64,000 bases of DNA from Heyndrickxia sporothermodurans. Its GTDB lineage: Bacteria; Bacillota; Bacilli; Bacillales; Bacillaceae_C. Numbering within the stretch: the first letter of the stretch is position 1; every line of letters begins with the position of its first letter. The position numbers and the translations under genes are program-made. Of the stretch, positions 24,906 through 34,398 are shown piece after piece. The notes beneath the pieces are model-generated. The model had not been told where the DNA came from, searched no databases, and worked only from the letters and a program-made list of their open reading frames with translations. The stretch spans positions 2,198,001 through 2,262,000 of the forward strand of contig CP066701.1 of NCBI GenBank assembly GCA_016756695.1, in the 5' to 3' direction.

Positions 24906-27482
24906 ATGACATACACAGAAGCAAAAACAACAGAAGAAATTATTATGGAATCCCTTGCCGTATTGAGAAAGAATGTAGAGGTAACAGAATTACGCATCTT
25001 GAAAACAACAAAAGGCACAGTTAGCGGCTACTTTAGCGATTACCAAGAATTAGCGGATGTTGCAGGGGAATACGATGGAAAGGTTCCTGCAATCTATTTT
25101 ACCCTTAATCCAACAAAAACGGATTTGCTTTCAAGAGCGGCAAATCGGATTGTGCAGCGAGCTAAAAACACAACTACCGATGCTGACATTGAGTGCAGAC
25201 GCTGGTTTCCGATTGATTTTGACCCAGTACGTCCAGCTGGTATTTCATCAACGGAGGAAGAACACCAATCCGCTCACACGAGGGCGAAGGAAGTACAAAG
25301 GTTTCTGACAGAAAGAGGATGGAGTGAACCTATTGTGGCAGACAGCGGTAATGGTGCTCATTTGTTGTATCCTATTGACCTTCCAAATGATGATGAAAGT
25401 ACAATGCTTGTCAAAACGGCATTAGAAGCATTGGATTTCCAATTCAGTAACGAATCGGTCAATGTGGATAAGGGAATTTTCAATGCCGCTCGAATTTGGA
25501 AGCTTTATGGAACTATGGCTTGCAAAGGCGACCATACAGATGAACGACCACATCGGCTGTCTCAAATCTTATCTTGTCCAGAAGAACTGAAAGAAGTGTC
25601 AGTGGAACAGTTGAAGTCATTAGCAGCTTTATGTCCAACAATGCAGACTAAGAGCAAATCAGCTTCTAAAAAGAGCAACACGGAAGAAGGTTTCAACCTA
25701 GAAGAATTTATAGAACAACATGAACTGGATGTTGCCTTCTCCGCTCCTTGGCAAAAGGATGCAACCAAGTATGTGTTGTCGACTTGTCCTTGGAATGAAA
25801 GCCATACGAACAAAAGTGCATTTATCATCCAGTTTAAAAACGGGGGGATTGCGGCAGGTTGCCATCATAATAGCTGTTCGGAGGAAAACTGGCAAACACT
25901 GCGAAAGAAATTTGAGCCAAATTGGAATCCATCATCTAAGGAAGAATCCAAAAAGGAATCACAGGCAGATATTTTGATTCGAGTAAGTGATGAAGCCGAG
26001 TTCTTTCAAAATGATTTGGGAGAGGCTTATGCTGCGGTTACACTCAATGGTCATAAGGAAGTAATGAAAGTGAAGAATAAGAAATTTAAAATGTGGCTAA
26101 CAAAGCAATTTTATGATGCAACGAAAAGAGCACCAGGTAGTGATGCAATGAATCAAGCAATTGGCGTTATGGAAATGAAGGCTGCCTTTGAGGGCGATGA
26201 ACGCAGACTGCAGTTACGAGTGACAGAAAAAGATGGTGCTTTTTATTATGACCTAGCAAATGAGGATTGGAGTGTAGTAAAGGTGGAGCCGAATGCCTGC
26301 CAAGTGCTCGATGAACCTCCAACTCTGTTTACCCGAAATAAGAATACCAAGGCACAAGTATTGCCTGATTTTACAGGGGACTTGAAACTATTACTAAATC
26401 ACATACGGATTAAGAATGAAGATGACCAAATTCTTTATCTTATCTATGTTGTCACATGCCTAATTCCGAGTATTCCGCATGCCGTACTTGTATTCAGTGG
26501 TGAAAAAGGAGCGTCTAAGTCTACTTCCATGCGATTGACAAGACAAGTAGTTGACCCTGCTGTTCAGGATTTGTTAACGATGCCTAATAGTATGCAGGAT
26601 TTGGCAATATCATTGGCAAACAACTACATGCCATCTTTTGATAATTTGGATGGTTTGTCAGCTGAAAAAAGTGACCTATTATGTATTGCTTCTACAGGTG
26701 GAGGATTTAGCAAACGTACCTTGTTTACAGATGATGATGAAACGCTACTTGACCTTCGCAGATGTGTTGGATTGACAGGTATCAATGTAGTCGTTACAAG
26801 AGCAGACTTGATTGACCGTTCCATTATCATTGAATTAGACCGTATTCCAGAGGATGAACGAAAAGAAGAACGAGATGTATGGGAAGCATTTGAAAAGGAT
26901 AGAGCACGCATTGTGGGTGGGGCTTTACAAGCATTAGCAAATGCAATGGCAATTTATCAGAATGTAAAGTTAGATAAACTTCCACGTATGGCGGATTTTA
27001 CTCGATGGGGCTATGCGATTGCGGAAGTCCTAGGATATGGTGGGGAACAATTCTTGCAAGCCTACCGCAAAAATCGTAATCAATCCAATGAAGAAGCTAT
27101 TTCTTCACATCCAGTAGCCGCTACGGTTGTTGCTCTTATGATGGAAAATCAATCTTGGTCGGGTTCCGTTGCTAGTTTGCTAGGTGAACTAGAACGTGTA
27201 GCCGAACAAGAAAAGATTAATACCAAAGTCAAAACATTCCCGAGAGCAGCTCACATTCTAAGCAGAAGGCTAAAGGAAGTGAAGTCCAATTTAGAAGATG
27301 TAGGGATTACTTTTGACATTCGCCATGCAGGAGACTCCAAAAAGGTATCCATTCAAAAATCTGGCGGCAATGTTGTTCCGATTCGCCCGCAACAAGGGAC
27401 ATTGAAACGGACAGGTACTGATTCAAATGAAGTCACAGACAATGAACTGTCGGAAGATTATGATGAATTTGCGGGATGGTAA
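24906..27482 (+). CDS. Primase-helicase (AEP-like primase plus P-loop ATPase)
   Basis: An 858-aa protein. Residues 60-210 resemble archaeo-eukaryotic primase domains: FPIDFDP (D104, D106), SGNGAHLLYPI and the later IFNAARIWKLYGTMACKG. A Cys/His cluster (CPW...H, GCHHNSC, residues 294-324) may bind zinc. The C-terminal half has Walker A SGEKGASKST (531-540), PSFDNLDGLS and a sensor-like GINVVVTRADLIDRSIIIELD, as in phage D5-type primase-helicases. ATG 24906 follows AAGGAGCC. It should start replication of an excised element; that is inference. It is intact here but broken in element B. Confidence 0.8.
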   Translation: MTYTEAKTTEEIIMESLAVLRKNVEVTELRILKTTKGTVSGYFSDYQELADVAGEYDGKVPAIYFTLNPTKTDLLSRAANRIVQRAKNTTTDADIECRRWFPIDFDPVRPAGISSTEEEHQSAHTRAKEVQRFLTERGWSEPIVADSGNGAHLLYPIDLPNDDESTMLVKTALEALDFQFSNESVNVDKGIFNAARIWKLYGTMACKGDHTDERPHRLSQILSCPEELKEVSVEQLKSLAALCPTMQTKSKSASKKSNTEEGFNLEEFIEQHELDVAFSAPWQKDATKYVLSTCPWNESHTNKSAFIIQFKNGGIAAGCHHNSCSEENWQTLRKKFEPNWNPSSKEESKKESQADILIRVSDEAEFFQNDLGEAYAAVTLNGHKEVMKVKNKKFKMWLTKQFYDATKRAPGSDAMNQAIGVMEMKAAFEGDERRLQLRVTEKDGAFYYDLANEDWSVVKVEPNACQVLDEPPTLFTRNKNTKAQVLPDFTGDLKLLLNHIRIKNEDDQILYLIYVVTCLIPSIPHAVLVFSGEKGASKSTSMRLTRQVVDPAVQDLLTMPNSMQDLAISLANNYMPSFDNLDGLSAEKSDLLCIASTGGGFSKRTLFTDDDETLLDLRRCVGLTGINVVVTRADLIDRSIIIELDRIPEDERKEERDVWEAFEKDRARIVGGALQALANAMAIYQNVKLDKLPRMADFTRWGYAIAEVLGYGGEQFLQAYRKNRNQSNEEAISSHPVAATVVALMMENQSWSGSVASLLGELERVAEQEKINTKVKTFPRAAHILSRRLKEVKSNLEDVGITFDIRHAGDSKKVSIQKSGGNVVPIRPQQGTLKRTGTDSNEVTDNELSEDYDEFAGW

Positions 27483-27499
27483 TCATCCCTTTGCACCTA

Positions 27500-27540
27500 C
27501 AGTAGTGTCAGTAGCGAAAGAAGGGTTGCTACTGACGCTT
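27500..27540 (+). repeat. Palindromic site between primase and recombinase II
   Basis: AGTGTCAGTAGC (27504-27515) and GCTACTGACGCT (27528-27539), 11 of 12 positions complementary. The equivalent site in element B is at 38149-38184. Confidence 0.6.
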
Positions 27541-27622
27541 TGAGGGGCAAATTTTACCGGAATCAAAACAAGAACCCAAAATTATATTATTACCTTGCAA
27601 TCATTAGAAGGGAGACATTTAT

Positions 27623-28480
27623 ATGTTATTTATGGAATCAGTTGAGCAGTTTGGAAAGTACCAAGCAAACATTGAGCGGAGTCCAGTTACGATAAAAGCC
27701 TATCATGAAGATTTATCACTTCTAAACCGTTACCTAGAAGAGAAATATAACAGTCCAGTTTATTTGGAGGACATTACACAAGAAGATGTTGAGGAGTATC
27801 TTTATTATCTTAAGAATACTAAGGGGTACCAGCCCATTAGCCGAAAACGTGTGTTAGGAAGCATGCGGTCATTCTTTGGCTATGCCTACAAAAGCGAATG
27901 GTGTGACAAGAATGTTACCGTAAGGCTTGAGCCAATCAAATGTCAGCAAAAAGAGCGGCAATATCTTTCTGAAGAAGAGGTTCATCAATTTGTAGATGCT
28001 ATCCAACATGACCTTGCCCGTTTAGTCGCACAAACCCTTTATTACACTGGAATGCGTATTTCAGAATGCCTAAATCTTCATGTAGAGGATGTCGATTTAG
28101 AAGACAACCTAATTCACATTAGGCATGGGAAGGGGAACAAAGACCGCTTTGTTCCAATCAATGCAAAATTGAAGGAGTTGTTTGTGGATTACACGGAGAA
28201 CTGGCGGGTGAATTCGGATTACTTCTTTGCTACAAGAAACACTGGTACGTTTTCAAAAACTAGGGTATCCAAGATATTTAGGGATACGAATCGGGCATTA
28301 GGATGGAAAAAGAACGTAACTGCACACATTCTGCGTCACTCCTTTGCCTCAAAGCTAGTCAAAAACGATGTTCATTTGGTCAAGATTTCAAAACTGCTTG
28401 GACATAGCAGCCTAAAAACAACGAGTATTTATGTCCACAGCAATATGGATGATTTGAAAGAAGCTGTTAACACACTATAA
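27623..28480 (+). CDS. Tyrosine recombinase II (XerC/D-like)
   Basis: A 285-aa recombinase, clearly different from recombinase I. Catalytic residues: R145 (YTGMRISECL), K170/K173 (HGKGNKDR), H235 and R238 (HILRHSFAS), H261 (LLGHSSLKTTS), Y270 (IYVHSN). The two-recombinase arrangement recalls Tn554-type elements, where TnpA and TnpB act with a small TnpC. Here the third gene (28494) follows after 13 nt. ATG 27623 has AGAAGGGAG upstream. Confidence 0.92.
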   Translation: MLFMESVEQFGKYQANIERSPVTIKAYHEDLSLLNRYLEEKYNSPVYLEDITQEDVEEYLYYLKNTKGYQPISRKRVLGSMRSFFGYAYKSEWCDKNVTVRLEPIKCQQKERQYLSEEEVHQFVDAIQHDLARLVAQTLYYTGMRISECLNLHVEDVDLEDNLIHIRHGKGNKDRFVPINAKLKELFVDYTENWRVNSDYFFATRNTGTFSKTRVSKIFRDTNRALGWKKNVTAHILRHSFASKLVKNDVHLVKISKLLGHSSLKTTSIYVHSNMDDLKEAVNTL

Positions 28481-28493
28481 AGGAGAGTAAACA

Positions 28494-29267
28494 ATGACTA
28501 AAGCGGAAGCATTGCAACCGATTTATGATGACAAGGTTAAAGGAATCTTAAAACTGTTAGGGGAAGGTTATTCAAGGGAAGAAGTGGCTGAGCAGTATCG
28601 TTATTCAACTTATCGTTCTATGGATAGCTATATGAGTCGTAAGAATTTTGTTTGGGACAAGCGAAAGGCTACCTATGTACCAGCAGATGCTATCAAGGCT
28701 TCACTAGAAACAATGGCGAATTTTCCATCAGACCGAGTTCGAAGAATTGTAATGGAATTGAACAAGGAAGGAGCGGATTTGAAGGAGGTTGCAGTGAAGG
28801 TAGGCTTCGAAAATCACTTAGAAATGGCTTCTTACATGAAGTCAAAAGGCTTTGAATGGTCGCAGGAGGCAGGGAATTATCTCTCTACTTCTCCGACCAT
28901 GCCTAATGATGGGGAAAAGGTTACTACTGTCAGTAATGACGCTTCATTAGAGGGTTCCCTTTCCATTGGAAATGGTGACGGTGAGCAATTTCTACCTTTA
29001 CTCGAATGGTTAGCTTCGAACAAGGAGGGCTTACAAAGCCTTTTGGGAGCGTCAGTAGCGTCAGGACAAATCCCCCGCTTTACCCTTCCTGGTTTATTTG
29101 TTACAAAATCGGTTCATATGACGAACACCCTTGACCAAATGGTTAGAGATTTTAGCAAGGAAAAGAACATCAATCAGCGGGAAATCTTTGAGGTTGCATT
29201 GATTGAGTTCTTCCAAAAGTACGGTTATGAGCGAGAAGTCGAGACATTGTTACAGCAAAATGCCTAG
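28494..29267 (+). CDS. Two-HTH accessory DNA-binding protein (TnpC-like position)
   Basis: A 257-aa protein with an internal duplication. Each half has an HTH-like helix pair (KGILKLLGEGYSREEVAEQY, residues 17-36; RIVMELNKEGADLKEVAVKV, 84-103) followed by a YM..K.F.W motif (residues 41-62 and 108-130). A Ser/Gly linker leads to a C-terminal TLDQMVRDFSKEKNINQREI segment that looks like a ribbon-helix-helix. Its place after the two recombinases matches TnpC in Tn554, but I see no sequence relation to it. Likely a directionality or target-site factor. Confidence 0.6.
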   Translation: MTKAEALQPIYDDKVKGILKLLGEGYSREEVAEQYRYSTYRSMDSYMSRKNFVWDKRKATYVPADAIKASLETMANFPSDRVRRIVMELNKEGADLKEVAVKVGFENHLEMASYMKSKGFEWSQEAGNYLSTSPTMPNDGEKVTTVSNDASLEGSLSIGNGDGEQFLPLLEWLASNKEGLQSLLGASVASGQIPRFTLPGLFVTKSVHMTNTLDQMVRDFSKEKNINQREIFEVALIEFFQKYGYEREVETLLQQNA

Positions 29268-29493
29268 CAAATGGGTTTTTAATGGAAGAAACGAAGAACG
29301 GTTCTAATGGTTTCCTAATGAACTGCTGTTTTTCGTTCTTTCATTTTTTTATGATTTCCTAATGTTTTGGAAGGAGTTCTTTCCATTATATTTGGTTTTC
29401 CTAATGATGCAACTTCACTTTCTGCAAATTCTTTGAGTTACATGGGTTTCTTGGTTAGGGAGATTTTTGATTTTCGAGGTTACTTTTCGTCAG
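29268..29493 (+). other. Right end of element A
   Basis: About 220 bp noncoding, conserved with 41121-41354 at the right end of element B. It contains a long imperfect inverted repeat around GAACGGTTC...GAACTGCTGTTTTTC and ends GATTTTTGATTTTCGAGG, TTACTTT and the core TCGTCAG at 29487-29493, where flagellin coding sequence begins. These bases are the best candidates for recombinase binding. Confidence 0.6.
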
Positions 29494-31205
29494 TTGAATA
29501 GTGCTTCTGCTGGACAACAGAAATCAATGGAAAAGCTATCTTCAGGTCTTCGTATCAACCGTGCAGGTGATGATGCTGCAGGTCTAGCAATCTCTGAAAA
29601 AATGCGTTCACAAATCAAAGGTTTAGACATGGCATCAAAGAACTCACAAGATGGTATCTCTATGATTCAAACAGCTGAAGGTGCATTAAATGAGACTCAT
29701 GACATTCTTCAACGTATGCGTGAACTTGCAACTCAATCAGCTAACGATACAAATACGACAGATGACCGTAAAGAAATACAAAAAGAAATTAACCAATTAA
29801 CTTCAGAAATCAATAGAATCGGTAATACAACAGAATTTAACACTAAGAAATTGTTAAATGGTGATGTTAAAGGTACTGGTGGAGCTGGAGCAGCTGATGC
29901 TTCTGCTACTTTCGACTTTGGAACAGTTGCAGCTGGAGATGCGGGAACTTCTACAAAATTAAGTATTGGTGGAGAAGATTACGAAATTAAGTTTGTATCA
30001 GGCGATTATGATACTACTGCAACATCATACAATACTGGTGACAAGTCAATTTCTATTGCTGTAGCCACTAACACACCAACTGCTCAAGAAATAGTGGACG
30101 ATGTAGTTCAGGCTCTGAAAGATATGCGTGGAGCAGACCCAACTCTTTCGTTAACCGAATTTACATTTGCAAATGATGGTACAGATAAATTAAAAATCAC
30201 TGCTAATGCAACTGGAAACTATGCTGGAACTTCTGGAAAAGACAGTATTGAATTTAAAAGTGGACGTTCAGTTACTGTATCAAACGTAGTAGAAGGTACA
30301 AATGGTGCGGCTGGAGCTGCTCAATTACAAATCGGGGCAAATAATGCACAAGCATTCGTTATTTCAATTAATGATATGAGAGCTGCGTCACTTGGTATTG
30401 CTGGAACTGCTGGTGGAACTGCTAACGGTGTTACTAACATTGAAGGCTCTGTTACTAATGGTTCTGTAGGTGCTAGTTTTACAACTGCTGATGGAGTAAC
30501 AAATGGTACTTCAAACACACCTGACGAAGCTGCATTAGATGTATCTACTCATGATAAAGCAACAAAAGCAATTGAAGTAATTGATAATGCTATTAAAAAC
30601 GTTTCAGCAGAACGTTCTAAATTAGGTGCTTACCAAAACCGTTTAGAGCACACAATTAATAACTTGAACACTTCTTCTGAAAACTTAACTGCTGCTGAAT
30701 CTCGTATTCGTGACGTAGACATGGCGAAAGAAATGATGACTCAAACTAAGAACTCAATTCTTTCTCAAGCAGCACAAGCAATGTTGGCTCAATCAAATCA
30801 AATGCCTCAAGGAGTATTACAACTCTTGAGATAAGATTAGAGGGCGTCTAGCTTGGTAACGAGCTAGATTATAACTGGGTGAATTGCTGGAACTTCCTAA
30901 AGCTTCATCAACTACAACGTAACTGGAAACGGTCAGCGTGAAGGTGTGAAAATGATGAGGATGCAACAATGGATAATCAGCAGCCAAGCTCCTGTGAGGA
31001 AACTTTGGAGAAGGTTCAACGACTAGAGAACACGGTCTAAGGCGAAAGCTATGACTATGAATCTCGTAGGGCAGTGTAAAACTGTTCGAAGTGCCCAGCT
31101 CCATGGAAAACATGGATGAAGATATAGTCTATTCTGTCATCGAAAGATACAGTCGCAAAGCAAGCGAACCAACAACCACAAGGAGTTCTACAACTTCTTC
31201 GTTAA
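29487..31205 (+). pseudogene. Silent flagellin body 2 (no promoter, first 13 codons missing), with group I intron
   Basis: From RQLNSASAGQQKSMEKLSS onward this is a complete flagellin: D1 helices, a variable domain different from hag and longer, and the C-terminus to QMPQGVLQLLR (stop 30832-30834), then intron and a second C-terminal exon ending 31205. What is missing is exactly the sigma-D promoter, RBS and codons 1-13; instead the right end of element A abuts the TCGTCAG core. A TTG at 29467 could start MIFEVTFRQL, but that would replace the D0 helix needed for export and assembly. The open frame shows no decay, which argues for a reserve cassette rather than a dead gene. Confidence 0.85.
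30808..31160 (+). ncRNA. Group I intron in silent flagellin body 2
   Basis: Same core as in hag: AATCAGCAGCCAAG (Q), GGTTCAACGACTAGAG (R), AAGATATAGTCT (S). The guide GGGCGT (30842-30847) pairs fully with exon AUGCCU (30802-30807). The P9-like hairpin is ATC-GAAA-GAT. The 3' exon from 31161 encodes QANQQPQGVLQLLR. Confidence 0.85.
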
Positions 31206-31222
31206 TTTTAAATTATTTGAAA

Positions 31223-31252
31223 GGGGCTCTAGTTATGCTAGGGTCTCTTTTT
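31223..31252 (+). terminator. Terminator after flagellin body 2
   Basis: GGGGCTCTAG / CTAGGGTCTC and a run of T, closely related to the terminator behind hag. Confidence 0.8.
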
Positions 31253-31355
31253 TGTTGTTAGTTATTTAACACATTAAGGCTAAGAAAAGATAGTTAGGTA
31301 TTAGTTTGCATAATTTGGTAAAATGAAATTATTAAATTTTGTCAGGAGAGATAGT

Positions 31356-31865
31356 ATGCTAGAAATTCATGAAACATCAAACACATTAAAATCGTATTTA
31401 GAGATGGATGTTTTTAATGAAGATACAAAAGAACGTGTTAAGGGTGCTGATATTGTCTTATTACCTAACTTTGGGATTAAGGAAGGGGTTGATAGGGCTT
31501 TTCAACCTGATACAGTAGCTTTCTATAAATATTCTATTGCAACTAAAGGTAGTGAAGCTAAGATTGAATTATTTGAAAATAAAGGTGAGGAAAAGATTTT
31601 AGCATTACATTCATTTGATATTTGGATTCCTCTAATGGTTATAGGGAGCTCTGTTCTGTTGCCTTTTACTATAAATCTAGTCAGCAGTTTTGTATTTGAA
31701 AAGATGAAAGGTAGACCTAATGATGAACCAACCGTTCATTTTAATCTATTAATTGAAGACAAAGAAAAGGGGAAAAGTAAACATCTAAGCTATAAAGGTC
31801 CAGCTGATGGCTTTAGTGAAAGTTTTGAGAAGCTTGATGTTAATAAACTGTGGGAGGATGAATAA
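31356..31865 (+). CDS. Hypothetical protein with one membrane segment (element B cargo)
   Basis: A 169-aa protein starting at ATG 31356 after CAGGAGAG. A beta-rich N-terminal part precedes a single hydrophobic segment (IPLMVIGSSVLLPFTINLV, about residues 90-110), followed by a basic/acidic C-terminal tail. I do not recognise a family. Its stop overlaps the start of the next gene (TAATG), so the two are coupled and probably work together. It sits in the cargo slot behind the flagellin terminator. Confidence 0.5.
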   Translation: MLEIHETSNTLKSYLEMDVFNEDTKERVKGADIVLLPNFGIKEGVDRAFQPDTVAFYKYSIATKGSEAKIELFENKGEEKILALHSFDIWIPLMVIGSSVLLPFTINLVSSFVFEKMKGRPNDEPTVHFNLLIEDKEKGKSKHLSYKGPADGFSESFEKLDVNKLWEDE

Positions 31866-32767
31866 TGCTTTCTATTTTAAAAACAGAGCTAACTGATTTC
31901 TGTGAACTTTCTTCAGTTAGAGCAAATATAAATAAAGCATATCATGAACTAGAAAGCCAAAATTATGATAAAGTAATTCAAATTTGTGATATTAGCATAG
32001 TGGAATGTGAAAAAATAAAGGGAAAAGCAGTAACTTTAGAAAAAGAAGAAATTGCAAATTCAATGTTTGTTGCGAGTGCATACTGTAAAGTATTGAAATA
32101 TTATTCAAGGTATTGGCTGAAATTAGTTGAAGGCAAATTCAAAGATTCATGGGTTGTTTTACAAGACACTATTGATAACTTGATAAGTGTAACAAAGTTC
32201 ACGGAAAATCATAGTGAGTTTGGAATTAGAGAATTTAATTCTCATCTGAACGAATTAGAAAAACTTTATCCTTATAGTATTTTTGCTAGTAGTGAAATGG
32301 TGATAGAAACTAAAGAATGCAGTATTTGTGGTAAATCAGTTTTAGACATAGATTGTATACACATTCCAGGTAACTTGTATTGGGGACAGATAGCAGTAAC
32401 TATTTGTAAGGATATTGTTTTTCAAGCGGTAGCATTAGTTAAACATCCAATGGATAAACGGTGTGTAATGGAAGTTAGCGGTGATAATAGAACTGAAAAG
32501 GAAAAGTTTAAATTACTACATTACTTTGTTGAAAATAATACTAATCCATTAAAATTATTTACTGTAACTGAATTAGATAAGTACTACTATAATGAAAAAT
32601 ATGACATGGTTAAACGAAATGAACCATGTCCTTGTAATAGTGGTAAAAAATTTAAAAAATGTTGCGGAGCAATTAAGTATGAAAGAGGCTCCCATTTTCA
32701 TATTAAATTAGAAAATGACATTAGCTTAAGACCGCTACCCTTTTCTTCTATGTTATTGGGTTCCTAA
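31865..32767 (+). CDS. SEC-C motif protein (element B cargo)
   Basis: A 300-aa protein with a helical, TPR-like N-terminal half (ANINKAYHELESQNYDKVIQ), a central CSICGK cysteine pair and a SEC-C zinc motif near residues 251-268 (RNEPCPCNSGKKFKKCCG). SEC-C domains occur at the end of SecA and in many uncharacterised accessory proteins. Coupled to the membrane-segment protein upstream; a two-gene defence or toxin module is possible, but nothing in the sequence proves it. Confidence 0.6.
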   Translation: MLSILKTELTDFCELSSVRANINKAYHELESQNYDKVIQICDISIVECEKIKGKAVTLEKEEIANSMFVASAYCKVLKYYSRYWLKLVEGKFKDSWVVLQDTIDNLISVTKFTENHSEFGIREFNSHLNELEKLYPYSIFASSEMVIETKECSICGKSVLDIDCIHIPGNLYWGQIAVTICKDIVFQAVALVKHPMDKRCVMEVSGDNRTEKEKFKLLHYFVENNTNPLKLFTVTELDKYYYNEKYDMVKRNEPCPCNSGKKFKKCCGAIKYERGSHFHIKLENDISLRPLPFSSMLLGS

Positions 32768-32902
32768 CCAGAAGAAGTTCACTCATCTGCAGGTAGCTCT
32801 TAGCAAGGGTGCTTAAAATAAAATGATTGAATATTCAGGTATATATTATAATAATAGAATGTAAGTTTGTTATGAACATAGTGTTCAAGAATTTGTGGTC
32901 TA

Positions 32903-32940
32903 AGCCCTAATTCCTTTCGAGGAGTTAGGGCTATTTCTAT
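32903..32940 (+). terminator. Terminator after the cargo slot of element B
   Basis: AGCCCTAATTCC / GGAGTTAGGGCT stem with T-rich tail; the counterpart of 19920-19955. Confidence 0.7.
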
Positions 32941-32961
32941 TTTTTAGGAGGAGAAAAGATA

Positions 32962-33261
32962 ATGTATTTAGATTGGTTTGTAGGAACAATGAAAAAGACA
33001 TTTAACATTGAAGTCAAAAGAAAGGATATAGGATACGAAGCTCATGATTTCTATCATGAAGAAATAGATGATTTGCTCATTCCAGCGGAACACTTAGAAA
33101 AGCTACCCAACCCATTGCTCATTGAAGTAATTTCGTATGTAGATGATAAAGGGTACGAGTGGATTGCTGGTTATGTACTGGATGAAGAAACGAGAAAGAA
33201 GCTGTACGAAGTTTGGATAAGGAATGGGGAACAAATTGCTTACGAAATTTATGTTGACTAA
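32962..33261 (+). CDS. Small conserved element protein (copy of 20504)
   Basis: A 99-aa homologue of the element A protein at 20504, with LDWFVGTMKKTFNIEVKRKD and KGYEWIAGYVLDEETRK conserved. RBS GGAGGAG lies ahead of ATG 32962. Here it follows the terminator directly because the RadC-like gene is absent. Function unknown; conservation in both elements suggests it belongs to the backbone. Confidence 0.65.
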   Translation: MYLDWFVGTMKKTFNIEVKRKDIGYEAHDFYHEEIDDLLIPAEHLEKLPNPLLIEVISYVDDKGYEWIAGYVLDEETRKKLYEVWIRNGEQIAYEIYVD

Positions 33262-33264
33262 GCG

Positions 33265-33490
33265 AGATTGACGACATTTCTTTCTGCAATCTTACGACAA
33301 AACTAAAAGGACTTGAATAGTATTTTGCAGAATAGATGAGCGATAAGGAATCGGAATGATTTTCGTATGAAAAAACTGCCGACATTATTATATAACTGTC
33401 GTGAGCCGGAAGGATGGCTAGGAAAAATGAATACTAAGAGAACGTAAAGGCTATTGGTGTATGAATGTGTACATCAATAGCCTTTTTTCA
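33265..33490 (+). promoter_or_regulatory. Conserved noncoding block and terminator hairpin ahead of recombinase I (element B)
   Basis: The counterpart of 20812-21050, with the same CTGCCGACATTATTATATAA stretch and the closing hairpin AAGGCTATTGGTGT / ACATCAATAGCCTTTTTT. Confidence 0.5.
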
Positions 33491-33509
33491 TTTTGGAGGT
33501 GAATCATTC

Positions 33510-34379
33510 TTGGAAATAGCAGAGTTTGAACAGTGGCTCTTTACAGAGGGTAAAGCAGCTAAAACAATCGAGTCCTATGTGAACGATGTCAAAGGATTCC
33601 AATCCTACTTGCAAGAGAAGTTGAAGGATGTTCCAGTCCTATCTCGCTTCTCATTTGTTAGGTACAAGGAACATTTGATGAAGGAGGGCTATGCTGTTTC
33701 AACCATCAACAAAAAGATAAATAGCCTAAAGGTCTACAACGATTTTCTAAGAACCAAAGGACTCCTAGGTGAATCATTCATTCAGTTGAAGCGGGATAGA
33801 ATCAAAATCGCTGCTGGAAGTGAGGACAATGTAGGTGCACTTTCGGATGAACAGGTGGAAGAATTGCTATTTTACGTTGAAAACAAAAGCAAAGTTAGCA
33901 CTCGTAACAAGCTGATTGTCTATTTGTTGCTCTATACGGGTGTAAGGGTCAGTGAATTAGTTTCAATCAAGATTGTAGATATTGACTTTCTGACGAATCA
34001 ATTGGCGGTGATTGGAAAAGGCGGAAAGAGGCGTGAAATCGGGCTTAGACAAGATGTGCTTCAATTAGTAAGGGACTACATGAAGGAAGAGCGTTCTGGG
34101 TCTAAATTCAGCCATAGCGACCATTTGTTAGTAAGCCAGAGGGCAGAAATAATGCATCGTGATGCAGTGAGGGATTGGCTAGCAAAAGTGTCAAAAGAGC
34201 TAGGATTCAAACTGCATCCCCATTTGTTTCGTCATACGTTTTGTACAAGGTTGTTAAAGAAGGGGGTAGACCTTACAACCGTAAGCAAGCTTGCAGGACA
34301 TTCCACAGTGAATATGACGGCAAGGTTCTACATCCAAACGACTAAACAAGAGAAGATAGATGCGGTCAATCTATTATAA
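33510..34379 (+). CDS. Tyrosine recombinase I of element B
   Basis: A 289-aa recombinase with the same catalytic residues as the element A copy (TGVRVSEL, GKGGKRRE, HPHLFRHTF, AGHSTVNMT, ARFYIQ), all intact. The start is TTG 33510 with GGAGGTG upstream, matching element A. Differences from A are scattered and mostly conservative, so both are probably active. Confidence 0.92.
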   Translation: MEIAEFEQWLFTEGKAAKTIESYVNDVKGFQSYLQEKLKDVPVLSRFSFVRYKEHLMKEGYAVSTINKKINSLKVYNDFLRTKGLLGESFIQLKRDRIKIAAGSEDNVGALSDEQVEELLFYVENKSKVSTRNKLIVYLLLYTGVRVSELVSIKIVDIDFLTNQLAVIGKGGKRREIGLRQDVLQLVRDYMKEERSGSKFSHSDHLLVSQRAEIMHRDAVRDWLAKVSKELGFKLHPHLFRHTFCTRLLKKGVDLTTVSKLAGHSTVNMTARFYIQTTKQEKIDAVNLL

Positions 34380-34398
34380 GAAATGGAGGAAAAATAAG

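Larger units (their letters stand above)
17549..29493 (+). mobile_element. Element A: hag-targeting integrative element carrying its own flagellin body
   Basis: The left edge is taken as TCGTCAG at hag codons 13-15 and the right edge as TCGTCAG at 29487-29493, where the next flagellin body begins. Content in order: flagellin body with intron, HEPN-like cargo gene, RadC-like gene, small conserved gene, tyrosine recombinase I, 30-codon ORF, noncoding region (with IS110 copy 2), SSB-like gene, primase-helicase, recombinase II, two-HTH accessory gene, conserved right end. The spacing of cores is 11,938 bp (10,156 bp without the IS). Element B has the same backbone in the same order, which defines the unit. 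The left edge lies inside conserved coding sequence and is therefore inferred. Confidence 0.7.

Noticed and set aside
29467-29493. TTG-initiated start for flagellin body 2 (MIFEVTFRQL...)
   Set aside because: It would replace the essential D0 helix with element end sequence; position and conservation fit an att site better than a true start.
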